A stretch of DNA of 64,000 nucleotides from Bradyrhizobium sp. sGM-13 (GTDB lineage Bacteria > Pseudomonadota > Alphaproteobacteria > Rhizobiales > Xanthobacteraceae). Shown here piece after piece: positions 1 to 7,987 of the stretch; the first letter of the stretch is position 1, and the number at the start of each line of letters is the position of its first letter. Location of the stretch: NCBI RefSeq assembly GCF_018398875.1, contig NZ_JAGWDK010000018.1, positions 84,662-148,661 of the forward strand. The letters run 5' to 3'. The notes beneath the pieces were generated by a model. It saw only the letters and a program-made list of their open reading frames with translations, ran no database searches and was not told the origin of the DNA. Made by a program: the position numbers and the translations under genes.

Positions 1-317
1 ACGGCGCCCATCCAGGCGCAGCCGAGATAGATTTCCAGGAATTCCGGTCGATTCGAGCACATCAGCGCGACGCGATCGCCGGCGCGAATTCCGGCCTGCA
101 TCAGGCGGGCGGCCGACGCAGCGGCGATTGCAGCCGTTTCAGCATAGCTCCATCGCGTTTCGCCAAAGACAAACAGCGTGCGGTCACGGTACCGCGCGGC
201 TTGCCGTGTCAAAATGGTCGAGAGAATTCGATCCGCCGGCGTAAAACGCTCAACCGCCTGCGGCCAGATCGACCCACCCCGCCGCTGCCCGGCCGCGCCA
301 CCATCACCTGCCTGCAT
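1..317 (-). CDS. Acyl-CoA synthetase (AMP-forming), N-terminal part, runs off the window
   Basis: The reading frame opens at an ATG (complement of 315-317) and stays open to the window edge, so only about 105 residues are visible. The visible part reads as the N-terminus of an ANL-superfamily acid:CoA ligase: a TLFVFGETRWSYAE segment, then ARLMQAGIRAGDRVALM, then NRPEFLEIYLGCAWMGA, the usual run of the first subdomain. The catalytic core lies outside the window. It is divergent from a second CoA ligase that starts at 498, and the shared 180-bp gap carries an operator-like site, so the two may be co-regulated. Substrate unknown. Confidence 0.85.
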   Translation of the reverse strand, partial: MQAGDGGAAGQRRGGSIWPQAVERFTPADRILSTILTRQAARYRDRTLFVFGETRWSYAETAAIAAASAARLMQAGIRAGDRVALMCSNRPEFLEIYLGCAWMGA

Positions 318-401
318 ACGCACCTCCAAGGCCCAACTCCAAGGCCACTTCCAAGTTTCGCCGGGCAGGTCTGCGATAGATCGCTATTGGCCAGCAATAT
401 A

Positions 402-420
402 GTTTAGGCTTAAAGTATTC
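402..420 (+). promoter_or_regulatory. Operator-like site 1 between divergent CoA-ligase genes
   Basis: The site reads GTTTAGGCTTAAAGTATT. Its core TTTAGGCTTAAA (403-414) is nearly palindromic. The same pattern recurs at 7825-7843 (complement), 20329-20346 and 20485-20503, each in front of a catabolic gene or operon. A weak promoter, TTGGCC (388-393), 17 bp, TAAAGT (411-416), overlaps the site for the rightward ligase. The gap 318-497 holds nothing else I can recognise. Confidence 0.45.
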
Positions 421-497
421 GACGAGGACCGCTGCAGCAAGCGCTGCGTGCGGACTCTGCGTCCGGCGGCAGGAAATGAACGGGAGCGACGCCCGCA

Positions 498-2120
498 ATG
501 AGTCTCAACATTCCGTATCGATCGCCATCCGATGCTTTCGCCGCCACGGCTGCAAGGCGGCCGGACGCGCCATTCCTGCTGGCGCCCGCAAGTGCGCAAC
601 TGCCCTACGCTCCGGAAGGTTTCAAGATCGAATACGGCGTCTTTAGGTCCGAGGTCGAGCGCCTGCGTGCTGAATACGCGGCCGCCGGCTACGGACGCGG
701 TGCGCGGGTCGCCTTGCTGCTCGAAAATCGTCCGGTCTTCTTTCTCCATTGGCTCGCGCTCAATGCGCTCGGGGTTTCGATCGTTCCGATCAACCCCGAC
801 GTCCGCTCCGATGAACTATCCTTCCAGCTTGAGCTGTCCGAGGCCGACCTGCTCGTGGCAACGCTCGATCGCATCCATGTGACGAAAGATGCGGCGCTTG
901 GCCGCGCCCGCCTCATCGACACCGATAGCCGCATCCCGCCGTGCCAGACGAACGTCAGCGCCCAAAACCCCGAGTTCAATGATGAATGCGCACTGCTGTT
1001 CACCTCAGGCAGCACCGGCAAGCCAAAGGGCTGTATGCTCTCGAACCGCTATTTTTTGCAGGTCGCCGACTGGTACCTCGCGCAAGGCGGCGTGGCAGAG
1101 CTACAGCCAGACCGCGAGATCAACCTGACGCCGCTGCCGATGTTTCACATGAACGCGCTCGGCTGCAGCGCTGTCGGCATGATGGTGCTCGGCGGCGCAG
1201 TGGTACCGCTCGACCGCTTCCACGCCAATCGCTGGTGGCAGTGCGTGGCTGATAGTGGCGCCACCGTGGTGCATTGTCTGGGCGTCATCCCGGCCATTCT
1301 GCTGCAACTGCCTGTTACTGAAGTGGAACGGCAGCATCGCGTGCGCTTCGCCTTCGCGCCCGGCGTCGATGTCCGCCACCGCGCCACCTTCGAGGAGCGC
1401 TACCACATCCCGATCGTCGAGGCCTGGGCCATGACCGAGACGGGGGGTGCGGCGGCGACGACCACCGCCCGTGAGGCCGCGGGGTTTGGCGCGCGCTGCG
1501 TCGGCCGGCCATCATCAGATATGGAGTATCGCCTCGTTGACGATCAGGGCTCCGATGTCGCGCCTGGAAAGCCCGGCGAATTGCTGGTCCGCGCAAAGGG
1601 CGACAATGCCCGGGCTGGGTTCTTCAGCGGATACCTGAAAGACGAGGAAGCCACCGAAGCGGCGTGGCAGGACGGCTGGTTCCACACGGGCGATCTGGTT
1701 TTCGCCGACGAGGACGGACTTCTGTATTTCTTCGATCGCAAGAAGACCATCGTGCGGCGCAGCGGTGAGAACATCGGCGTGCTCGAGGTCGAAAGCGCGC
1801 TTTACATGGATGCGCGCATCGGCGGCTGCGCGGTGACACCCGTTCCCGACGACATCCGCGGCGAAGAGGTCTTTGCTTTCATTGTGCCGAATGTGGAGAT
1901 CGACGATGCTACCGCACTGGCGGCTTCGATCGTCGAAACCTGCGCCGAGCGCCTCGCCTATCACAAGGTGCCCGGCTACGTCGCCATCCTCGACGAGCTG
2001 CCGCTGTCGTCAACGCGCAAGCTCGCCCGGGGCGAGATCAAGACGTTGGCGGCTGCCGCCGTCAGCGCCAATCGCGCGATCGACATGCGCGCGCTGAAGG
2101 CGAAGCTACGCCACGTCTGA
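498..2120 (+). CDS. AMP-dependent acyl/aryl-CoA ligase
   Basis: This 540-residue protein is a full-length ANL-superfamily ligase, which adenylates a carboxylic acid with ATP and transfers it to CoA. The phosphate-binding motif LLFTSGSTGKPKG lies at about residues 164-176, the AWAMTETGG motif near 315, the hinge GWFHTGDLVF near 393, and DRKKTIVRRSGENI just after it. The C-terminal catalytic lysine probably lies in the STRKLARGEIK segment. Overall it looks most like the crotonobetaine/carnitine-CoA ligase branch, but aromatic or short branched acids are equally possible given the neighbours. It diverges from another ligase at 1-317 and converges on the binding-protein gene at 2143. Confidence 0.9.
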   Translation: MSLNIPYRSPSDAFAATAARRPDAPFLLAPASAQLPYAPEGFKIEYGVFRSEVERLRAEYAAAGYGRGARVALLLENRPVFFLHWLALNALGVSIVPINPDVRSDELSFQLELSEADLLVATLDRIHVTKDAALGRARLIDTDSRIPPCQTNVSAQNPEFNDECALLFTSGSTGKPKGCMLSNRYFLQVADWYLAQGGVAELQPDREINLTPLPMFHMNALGCSAVGMMVLGGAVVPLDRFHANRWWQCVADSGATVVHCLGVIPAILLQLPVTEVERQHRVRFAFAPGVDVRHRATFEERYHIPIVEAWAMTETGGAAATTTAREAAGFGARCVGRPSSDMEYRLVDDQGSDVAPGKPGELLVRAKGDNARAGFFSGYLKDEEATEAAWQDGWFHTGDLVFADEDGLLYFFDRKKTIVRRSGENIGVLEVESALYMDARIGGCAVTPVPDDIRGEEVFAFIVPNVEIDDATALAASIVETCAERLAYHKVPGYVAILDELPLSSTRKLARGEIKTLAAAAVSANRAIDMRALKAKLRHV

Positions 2121-2142
2121 GCCGCGGGTGCCGATCCGGCTA

Positions 2143-3300
2143 CTACGGCAGCAGCTTGTATTTCCCGTTTTCGATCTGGACCAGTATCCGGGCGCGGCTA
2201 TCGACGCCGTGGCGGTCGGCCGGCGTATAGGTGTAGATGCCGTGCGCACCGACGACATCCTTGGTCGCGAACAAGGCTTCGCGTAACGCGTTACGGAACG
2301 CCGGCGTTCCGGGCGTCGCGCCGGTCGCCTTGGCACGTTTGGCGGCATCCATGAACACCAGCCAGCCATCGAAGGCATAGGGCGAAAAAGCATCGGCCGG
2401 CGCCTCGCCATTAGCTTTCTCATAGGCCGCGCGGAATGCGAGCGCGACCTTGCGGATAGGATTGCTCTCGGGAAGCTGTTCGCCCGCCGTCACCGGCCCG
2501 GTCGGGCAGATGATGCCCTCGGCCGATTTGCCGGCAAGCCGCAGAAAATCCGCGCTGATCATGCCGTGATTGCCGTAGAGCGGCCCCTTGTAACCACGCT
2601 CGGATAGCGCGATCACGGGCAGCGCGCCGGGCGTTCCAGTGCCGCCCAGCATGATCGCCTCGGGCCGCAAGGAAACTGCACGCAGCACCTGCGCAGTGAC
2701 CGAGCTGTCGGAGCGCGCATAGCGTTCGTTGGCGATCACCTTGATGTCGGCCTTCTCAGCGCTTTGCAGCAGCGAATTATACATCAGGTCGCCAAAGGCG
2801 TCGGAGAAGCCGATGAAGGCCACGCTCTTCACCTTGCGGCTCTTCATGTGATCGACGATGCCTTGGACGAGCAGCGGCGTCGGCTGCGGGGTTTGCACCA
2901 CCCACGGCCCGCCCTCCCCGGCCGACACTGGCGCGATCGGCGAGACCGCTATCATCGGCACTTTCATCTCGACGGCGGCGGTCGCCATCGCCAGCGTCTG
3001 CGGCGCGCCTGACGTGCCGATCAGGAAATCAACCTTCTCCTGCTCGACCAGCTTACGCGCGTTGCGCGTCGAGGCGGCCGGATCCGAGCCGTCATCGAGC
3101 TGGATGACGCGGACTTTTTCACCGTCGATCTCGCCGACATAGGCCTGGCCTGCGGCCAATCCTTTGGCGTTCGGCACGCCGATCGAGGACACCGGTCCGC
3201 TCAGGCCGGTAACAAAACCGACGAGGATGTCGGCATGCGCCGGCGCCACGGCGGCGAGCAAGAGCGCAGCGCCGATCAACAAAGTCTTTTTCTTGTTCAT
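2143..3300 (-). CDS. Branched-chain-type ABC transporter substrate-binding protein
   Basis: The 385-residue protein begins with a Sec signal peptide (MNKKKTLLIGAALLLAAV, cleavage after AHA) and continues as a Peripla_BP_6 (LivJ-type) periplasmic receptor. It is a clear paralogue of the protein at 8964-10112: both share FVT-LSGP-SSIG, QLDDGSDP-A-TRNARKL, MIAVSP and NERYAR. It is the last gene of the leftward operon that starts at 7494, and no permease adjoins it. It probably feeds the single permease/ATPase set at 10151-13670 with a related ligand, perhaps an aromatic or branched acid. Confidence 0.9.
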   Translation of the reverse strand: MNKKKTLLIGAALLLAAVAPAHADILVGFVTGLSGPVSSIGVPNAKGLAAGQAYVGEIDGEKVRVIQLDDGSDPAASTRNARKLVEQEKVDFLIGTSGAPQTLAMATAAVEMKVPMIAVSPIAPVSAGEGGPWVVQTPQPTPLLVQGIVDHMKSRKVKSVAFIGFSDAFGDLMYNSLLQSAEKADIKVIANERYARSDSSVTAQVLRAVSLRPEAIMLGGTGTPGALPVIALSERGYKGPLYGNHGMISADFLRLAGKSAEGIICPTGPVTAGEQLPESNPIRKVALAFRAAYEKANGEAPADAFSPYAFDGWLVFMDAAKRAKATGATPGTPAFRNALREALFATKDVVGAHGIYTYTPADRHGVDSRARILVQIENGKYKLLP

Positions 3301-3327
3301 GATGTCACTCGATGTCGATGAAAAGGT

Positions 3328-4113
3328 TCAGCCCTGCCCAGGTATCAACGCAAGCACGCGCAACGGACTGCCGGAGCCATTCTGGATTTTGAGCGGCGCG
3401 GCCACGATCACCGCGCCGGTCGGCGGAAGCTGATCGAGATTGCACAGGCACTGCAGGCCGTAGCGTCCGCCGCCGTGAAGGAAATGATGCGCCGGATACG
3501 GAGGATCGAGATGCCCGGCCTGACCGGCATCGGTGCCGATCGTCTCGGTGCCAAAGCCGATGACGCCGCGCTCCTCGACGAGCCAGCGCATCACGGCGGC
3601 GTTCGGTCCGGGCGTGTGGGCGCCGTCGTCCTTCAGATTGGCGTAATCGCGCCACCCTTTCTTCGACCAGTCGGTGCGCAGCAGCACCCAGTGCCGTTCC
3701 GGAATCCGCCCGTGGCTTTTTTCCCAGGCTTCCACGAACGGTATCGTCAAAAGGAAATCCGCATCCTTTGCGGCCTGCGCCGAGCAATCGATCACGCAGG
3801 CCGGCGCGATCATGTCGCGCACCGGCAGCGTGTCGACCGCGTTGTTTGGCAGGTCCTTGCCGGTGAACCAGTGGATCGGCGCATCGAAATGGGTGCCGGT
3901 GTGCTCGCCGAAGGTGAGATTGTTCCAGTACCAGGCAGGGCCGTTCGCGTCGTAGCGCGAAATCTGCTGGATGCGGACCGGCGCGGCCTGACCAAATTCC
4001 GGCGGCAGCACGATGACGGGAAAGTCCGGGCTGAGCGTAAACGTCAGATCGACGACGCGCACCTCGCCGGATGCAACCGCGCCGGCAAATTGCATGAGAC
4101 TGTTGCTGTCCAT
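3328..4113 (-). CDS. Cyclase-family metal-dependent hydrolase (kynurenine formamidase-like)
   Basis: This 261-residue protein belongs to the Pfam Cyclase family, which includes KynB-type arylformamidases and isatin hydrolases. The metal-binding signature HTGTHFDAPIH is at residues 71-81 and is intact. Family members hydrolyse amide or cyclic imide bonds in aromatic or heterocyclic substrates. It sits 27 bp upstream of the binding-protein gene and 29 bp downstream of the DUF35-SDR gene, so it is one cistron of the leftward operon. The operon's other enzymes have altered active sites, so this may be its most conventional hydrolase. The substrate cannot be read from sequence. Confidence 0.85.
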   Translation of the reverse strand: MDSNSLMQFAGAVASGEVRVVDLTFTLSPDFPVIVLPPEFGQAAPVRIQQISRYDANGPAWYWNNLTFGEHTGTHFDAPIHWFTGKDLPNNAVDTLPVRDMIAPACVIDCSAQAAKDADFLLTIPFVEAWEKSHGRIPERHWVLLRTDWSKKGWRDYANLKDDGAHTPGPNAAVMRWLVEERGVIGFGTETIGTDAGQAGHLDPPYPAHHFLHGGGRYGLQCLCNLDQLPPTGAVIVAAPLKIQNGSGSPLRVLALIPGQG

Positions 4114-4142
4114 TGCGCTTCTCCCGTTCTCAACAAGCCTGG

Positions 4143-5384
4143 CTATGCCCCCAGCTCTCGCTCGACCGCCTTGGGGTTGGCGGCCAGGCGCTGACGAATG
4201 TCTTCGGCGACGTCGCCCACGAACACCTCTTCAAGCCCGCGCTTGAGCGCTGACACGATCGCACCCGCCACCGCGCGTGGCGCCACCTTCGGCGGCGGCA
4301 CCGTCTGGAACCATTCGATATCGAGCGGACCCGTGAACACGTTCACCACCTTGACGCCGCCGGGCCGAAGCTCCGCCCGCAGGCAGTGCGACAGCGACAG
4401 ACAGGCGGCCTGCGACGCCGAATAGGCGCCAAACACCGGCCAGTTCGCCAGCGCATAGACCGACAGGATATTGACCCAGGCGGCAGCGCTGTTGACGCCA
4501 TCCGAGCCGCGCATCCGCATCGCCGGTCCGAACGCCTGCGCCAGATGCACGAAGCCGAGATAGCTCTGGTCGATCTCGTCGCGCACGACGCTGGTGCCTT
4601 GCCGATCGAGCAGCCCGCCGGCGCGAACATGTTCGGTGGTGTTGACGAGGATATCGATCTTGCCGCCAATATCGGCCGCCAGATCTGCGACCGACTTCTC
4701 GTCGCCAATATCGAGCGGCACGATCTCGACGCCCGCCATGGCGCGCAACGCATCCTCGCCGCGGAACGGCTTCCACGGCTCGGCGACGCCGACGAACACG
4801 ATCGACGCGCCGGCTGTCTTCAACGCAGCCACCGCTTCCTGACCGACGATGCTGCGCCCGTTGGTCACCAGAACGCGCCGGAATTTTGGATCGGCGGTCA
4901 TCTCACGCCACTGCCTGTCGTCCGTCATGTTGGGAGTCTCACGTTCGGGGTGCGCGAAGGCCACGGCCTGTCCGCTCTTGTCCAGTTGGAACGACATCAC
5001 GACCAGCCCGCCCTCTTCGCAATCGGCGTGCAGGTGCGTCACGAGGGTTGGCCCGCACTCCATCGCAACCAGGCCGATGCGCCATGGCGCGCGCTCGCGG
5101 AAGTGCACGTCCGCCGGGACATGCAGCGTCGTTTCGGACAAAAGCGTCCCTCGCCGCGGCGCATCCGTGAAGGCGAGATCGGGGGAAAGGCATGCAGGGC
5201 ATGCATCACGCGCCGGATAGCCGAACGTTCCGCAGGCTCCGCAGCGCTGCAGCATGAAGTGCCCCTCGGCAGCGGCCCGCGTAAAGCCGTGCGAGGCACG
5301 GCTGCGTGCGCGTGGCGGCGACGTCGGCAGCCGCGTCCGCTGTAAAGGATCCTTCCGGCGCGGCTTTTGGATCGGTTCGATCAT
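4143..5384 (-). CDS. DUF35 (zinc ribbon/OB-fold) fused to a degenerate short-chain dehydrogenase
   Basis: The 413-residue protein has two parts. Residues about 40-148 are a DUF35 module with a zinc ribbon (Cys48, Cys51, Cys62, Cys65) and an OB-fold; such modules bind acyl-CoA and partner thiolase-fold enzymes. Residues about 168-413 have the SDR fold but with altered motifs: TNGRSIVG replaces the glycine-rich TGxxxGxG, NTTE replaces NNAG, and Gln325 replaces the catalytic Lys of YxxxK, although Ser308 and Tyr321 remain. The start codon overlaps the stop of the thiolase-like gene by 4 bp, so the products are probably made together and may form a complex. The SDR half may be structural or may use other chemistry. 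Confidence 0.85.
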   Translation of the reverse strand: MIEPIQKPRRKDPLQRTRLPTSPPRARSRASHGFTRAAAEGHFMLQRCGACGTFGYPARDACPACLSPDLAFTDAPRRGTLLSETTLHVPADVHFRERAPWRIGLVAMECGPTLVTHLHADCEEGGLVVMSFQLDKSGQAVAFAHPERETPNMTDDRQWREMTADPKFRRVLVTNGRSIVGQEAVAALKTAGASIVFVGVAEPWKPFRGEDALRAMAGVEIVPLDIGDEKSVADLAADIGGKIDILVNTTEHVRAGGLLDRQGTSVVRDEIDQSYLGFVHLAQAFGPAMRMRGSDGVNSAAAWVNILSVYALANWPVFGAYSASQAACLSLSHCLRAELRPGGVKVVNVFTGPLDIEWFQTVPPPKVAPRAVAGAIVSALKRGLEEVFVGDVAEDIRQRLAANPKAVERELGA

Positions 5385-6559
5385 GCGTCTGGCCCCGCGA
5401 GGATCGCCGCGCCCGAAGCAAGGCCGCGATCATAGTTGATCATTCCAAAACCCGAAGCCAACCCGACGCGTGCATCCCTAACCTGCGTCGGACCGGCCTG
5501 CCCGAGAACCTGGCGCAGCGCCTCGACCACGCCGAGATAGGCGCCGCCCGCGCCGGCCTGCCCGACCGAGAGCTGACCGCCGGAGGTGTTGTGCGGGAAG
5601 CTGCCGTCGATCGTGAGATCGTGCTGCCGAACGAAGTCCGGTCCCTCCCCCTTTCGGCAGAAGCCGAGGTCCTCGAACTGCATCATCGAGATCACCGGAT
5701 AATCGTCGTAGGTCTCGACGAAATCGAGATCATCCGGCTTGATGCCCGCCATCGCGTAGAGCTCATCGACATCAACAGCCCATCCGCCCCGCACCTGAAC
5801 GGGGTCGTCGCCGAACGCATTGTGGCGCTCGATCGTGGCGAGAATTTTGGCCGCAGGCAAATTCAGCGATGCGGCGACATCCTCGCCCATCACCAGGAAA
5901 GCCTCGGCGCCCGCGCAGGGCATCACGCAATCGAACAGATGGATCGGATCGGCGATCGGTCGCGCCGACATGTATTGCTCCATGGTCAGCGGCGCCTTCA
6001 TCAGCGCGTTGGGATTGCGGAGCGCATTGCTGCGCTGGGCGACGGCGATCTTGCCGAAATCCTCGCGCTTGGCGCCGAACGTTCGCATGTAGTTGCGCGC
6101 GATCAGTGCAAAGCTCGCATTGGCGCCGCCGGCGCCATAGGGATAGACGGCATCCTGGTTGAAGCGCGAGAAGTTTTCGAGTGTGTAGCGGAAGGAATCG
6201 ACGTGGTTGGTATCTCCAGCCACGCAGGCCACGATGCGCGCGTCGCCCGCCTGCACCGCTCGCGCCGCGCGGCGCAGCGCAGCGATGGCGCTCGCACCGC
6301 CCAGCGGAATGGTGTCGATCCATCGCACGCAGAGGCCGAAATGCTGGGTAAGCCCGATCCCGCTGTCGAGCCCCGCCGTGAAACTCGAAACACAGAAGCC
6401 GTCGATGTCGCGCGGCGTGATTCCGGCGCCATCGACCAGCGCCTTCAGTGCGCGGCCGATCCACCACTGCGCGCTCTCGATCGAGTAGCGCACGTACGGG
6501 ATCGTCACCGGAACTGCCATCACGACCCGATTGTAAGGTGTTCGGATGGAGCTCTGCAT
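5381..6559 (-). CDS. Thiolase-fold enzyme without thiolase catalytic residues; possible acyl-CoA retro-aldolase
   Basis: The 392-residue protein follows the SCP-x-like thiolase layout (VETYDDYPVISMMQFEDLGF near 281-300, HNTSGGQLS near 323-331). The nucleophilic cysteine is missing: the CxSG position reads GGASA near residue 88. The GHPxG histidine is replaced by GQAG (334-337), and the C-terminal Cys motif reads ASGFG. Loss of both Cys and His next to a DUF35 partner is the pattern known for Ltp2-ChsH2(DUF35), which cleaves a steroid side chain by retro-aldol reaction. Tyr284 and Tyr341 are candidate catalytic residues. It is probably an aldolase on a beta-hydroxyacyl-CoA rather than a ketothiolase. 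Confidence 0.85.
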   Translation of the reverse strand: MQSSIRTPYNRVVMAVPVTIPYVRYSIESAQWWIGRALKALVDGAGITPRDIDGFCVSSFTAGLDSGIGLTQHFGLCVRWIDTIPLGGASAIAALRRAARAVQAGDARIVACVAGDTNHVDSFRYTLENFSRFNQDAVYPYGAGGANASFALIARNYMRTFGAKREDFGKIAVAQRSNALRNPNALMKAPLTMEQYMSARPIADPIHLFDCVMPCAGAEAFLVMGEDVAASLNLPAAKILATIERHNAFGDDPVQVRGGWAVDVDELYAMAGIKPDDLDFVETYDDYPVISMMQFEDLGFCRKGEGPDFVRQHDLTIDGSFPHNTSGGQLSVGQAGAGGAYLGVVEALRQVLGQAGPTQVRDARVGLASGFGMINYDRGLASGAAILAGPDA

Positions 6560-6585
6560 CGGACCGCCGGATTCCTGTGAGCCGT

Positions 6586-6687
6586 TCAGAGTACGGTCAA
6601 TTTGACGTCGTCGCTTGCCGCCTTGCCGTCGCGCCCGCCGGTCGCCGTCACCTCGGCTTCATACAAGATCTTGTCGGGCTGCAGCAT
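6586..6687 (-). pseudogene. N-terminal remnant of an Ohr/OsmC-family gene
   Basis: Between the racemase-fold and thiolase-fold genes lies a 33-codon frame with ATG at 6687 and TGA at 6586. It contains ILYEAEVTATGGRDGKA, which matches the opening strand of organic hydroperoxide resistance proteins (typically LYTA-ATATGGR-G). The rest of that protein, about 110 residues with the two redox cysteines, is absent. An AGGA sequence precedes the ATG at proper spacing, so the peptide could still be translated as part of the operon. I regard it as the stump of a deleted gene, but a short functional peptide cannot be excluded. Confidence 0.5.
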
Positions 6688-6696
6688 GTCTTGTCC

Positions 6697-7494
6697 TCAA
6701 GCGCTGTTCGGTTTGTGGGGCGTGCGAGCCACGGTGGCGCGGAAATCCCGGCGGGCACGGTCATTGGCCAACGCAAAACTCGGCCCGCGGCTCGGCTCGG
6801 TGCCGTTGAGACGCTGCAACTGCACCCACATCTCGGCGCTCTTCAGCGCGACCGCCGCACAGTTCACCACTGGCGCATGGTCGATCTTGAAGCCACGCTC
6901 GCTCGCAATCAGGAGACCGGGCAACACGCCGGCCGGAATGATGACGTCGGCGCCGCGATCGACCAGCGGCTGCGCGCAGGCTGCAAAGTCGCTCAGCATG
7001 CGTGCCTTCGCCGCCGCATCGCCCGCAAACGCGGCGCTGAAATCTTCAGGACGACAGCCCATGCCGGTAACATGCACCACGCGGCCGGAAAGCCCGTAAC
7101 GATCGGCCTGCTCGTAATGCCAGACCTCGAAGGCGGCATCGAGCGTGACAAGGCCGAGCCGACGGCCAAGCTGCGACGCCGCGAGCAGCGTGGCCTCGCC
7201 GGCGCCGACCACCGGGATCGTCAGCGCCGAACGCAGTTCGTACAATCCCGGATCCTGGAAGTGGCCCATGACATAGGCGTCGAAGCTGTTTTCCTGCGCT
7301 GCGAGTCCGTTGTCGACCGCCTGGATCGCGCAACGGAATTCGCTGAGGCGGCCGAAGTCGCGATCGGCGGGCGTGATGCCCTCGACGTGGACGCTGGTGC
7401 CGGGTGCCGCGATCTCATTCAGATAGGCCGCAAGCCGCGCCATGTAGGGCGCGCTCGTAGCCTGGTCGACGAAGCTCTGCCAGAAGATGCGCAC
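6697..7494 (-). CDS. Asp/Glu/hydantoin racemase-family protein lacking both catalytic cysteines
   Basis: I start the gene at GTG 7494 (VRIFWQSF), because the family begins at this point and the extra upstream codons look like non-coding sequence. The 265-residue protein fits the family in length and has the conserved DPGL and PVVGAGEA segments. In hydantoin racemases the two active-site cysteines lie just before DPGL and in a later GCxG motif. Here these positions read GHFQDPGL (His78) and IIPAGVL (Ala188), so two-base racemisation by cysteines cannot operate. It heads the operon with the Ohr stump, thiolase fold, DUF35-SDR, cyclase and binding protein. It may be an isomerase or decarboxylase of altered mechanism. 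Confidence 0.8.
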   Translation of the reverse strand: MRIFWQSFVDQATSAPYMARLAAYLNEIAAPGTSVHVEGITPADRDFGRLSEFRCAIQAVDNGLAAQENSFDAYVMGHFQDPGLYELRSALTIPVVGAGEATLLAASQLGRRLGLVTLDAAFEVWHYEQADRYGLSGRVVHVTGMGCRPEDFSAAFAGDAAAKARMLSDFAACAQPLVDRGADVIIPAGVLPGLLIASERGFKIDHAPVVNCAAVALKSAEMWVQLQRLNGTEPSRGPSFALANDRARRDFRATVARTPHKPNSA

Positions 7495-7987
7495 AGCGGA
7501 TATCCCGTTCAGAGGCGACGCGTGCCGATCGATCCTCAAACCACGTATCTGAGGAGACTGACGATCTGCACAAGCCATCGATGTGAAGGCACACGATAGC
7601 TCAGCACCATTCCATCGACTGAAATATTTCAACCACAAAATAATTTTCGCGTCAATTGAACGGCTTTCCGACGATATCTGCGCGCGACGAGATCGAGTTG
7701 CCGAAAGGACAGGCAGAGAGCGCCTCACGCTTTTGCACGCGTGAATTCAGCTTTCGCGCTTGCACGCGCCGCCGCAAACTTTTCCGCAAAGCCACGAAGC
7801 TGGCGTATTGACGTTCGGCGAATAAATACTTTAGGCTTTAAACAATTACGGGCATCCACGCCTGTGCGGGCATGCGCCGCATTGGTAGTTGCGTTGATAA
7901 AGGTCATCAATCGTGGCTGAGATTATCGACCTCGGAACAACAGGTATTGCAGACGGGTTCGCATCCGCCGCGGTTGGAATCGGCGCT
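7495..7987. other. Intergenic control region of the racemase-thiolase operon
   Basis: No convincing gene lies here. The short open frames have no recognisable protein features. The region is locally AT-rich and holds a perfect 12-bp palindrome TGAAATATTTCA (7620-7631) and the operator-like site at 7825-7843. On the minus strand a TTGACG lies just upstream of AT-rich sequence near 7640-7660 and could belong to the promoter of the leftward operon. Confidence 0.5.
7825..7843 (-). promoter_or_regulatory. Operator-like site 2 upstream of the leftward racemase-thiolase operon
   Basis: Read on the minus strand the site is GTTTAAAGCCTAAAGTATT. It aligns without gaps to sites 3 and 4 at 20329 and 20485 and, with one base missing, to site 1 at 402. 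It lies about 330 bp upstream of the first gene of the operon (start 7494). Confidence 0.45.

Noticed and set aside
5306..6580. A 424-codon open frame on the plus strand over the thiolase-fold gene
   Set aside because: The sense strand carries intact family motifs and the overlap signal with the DUF35-SDR gene; the antisense frame has none.
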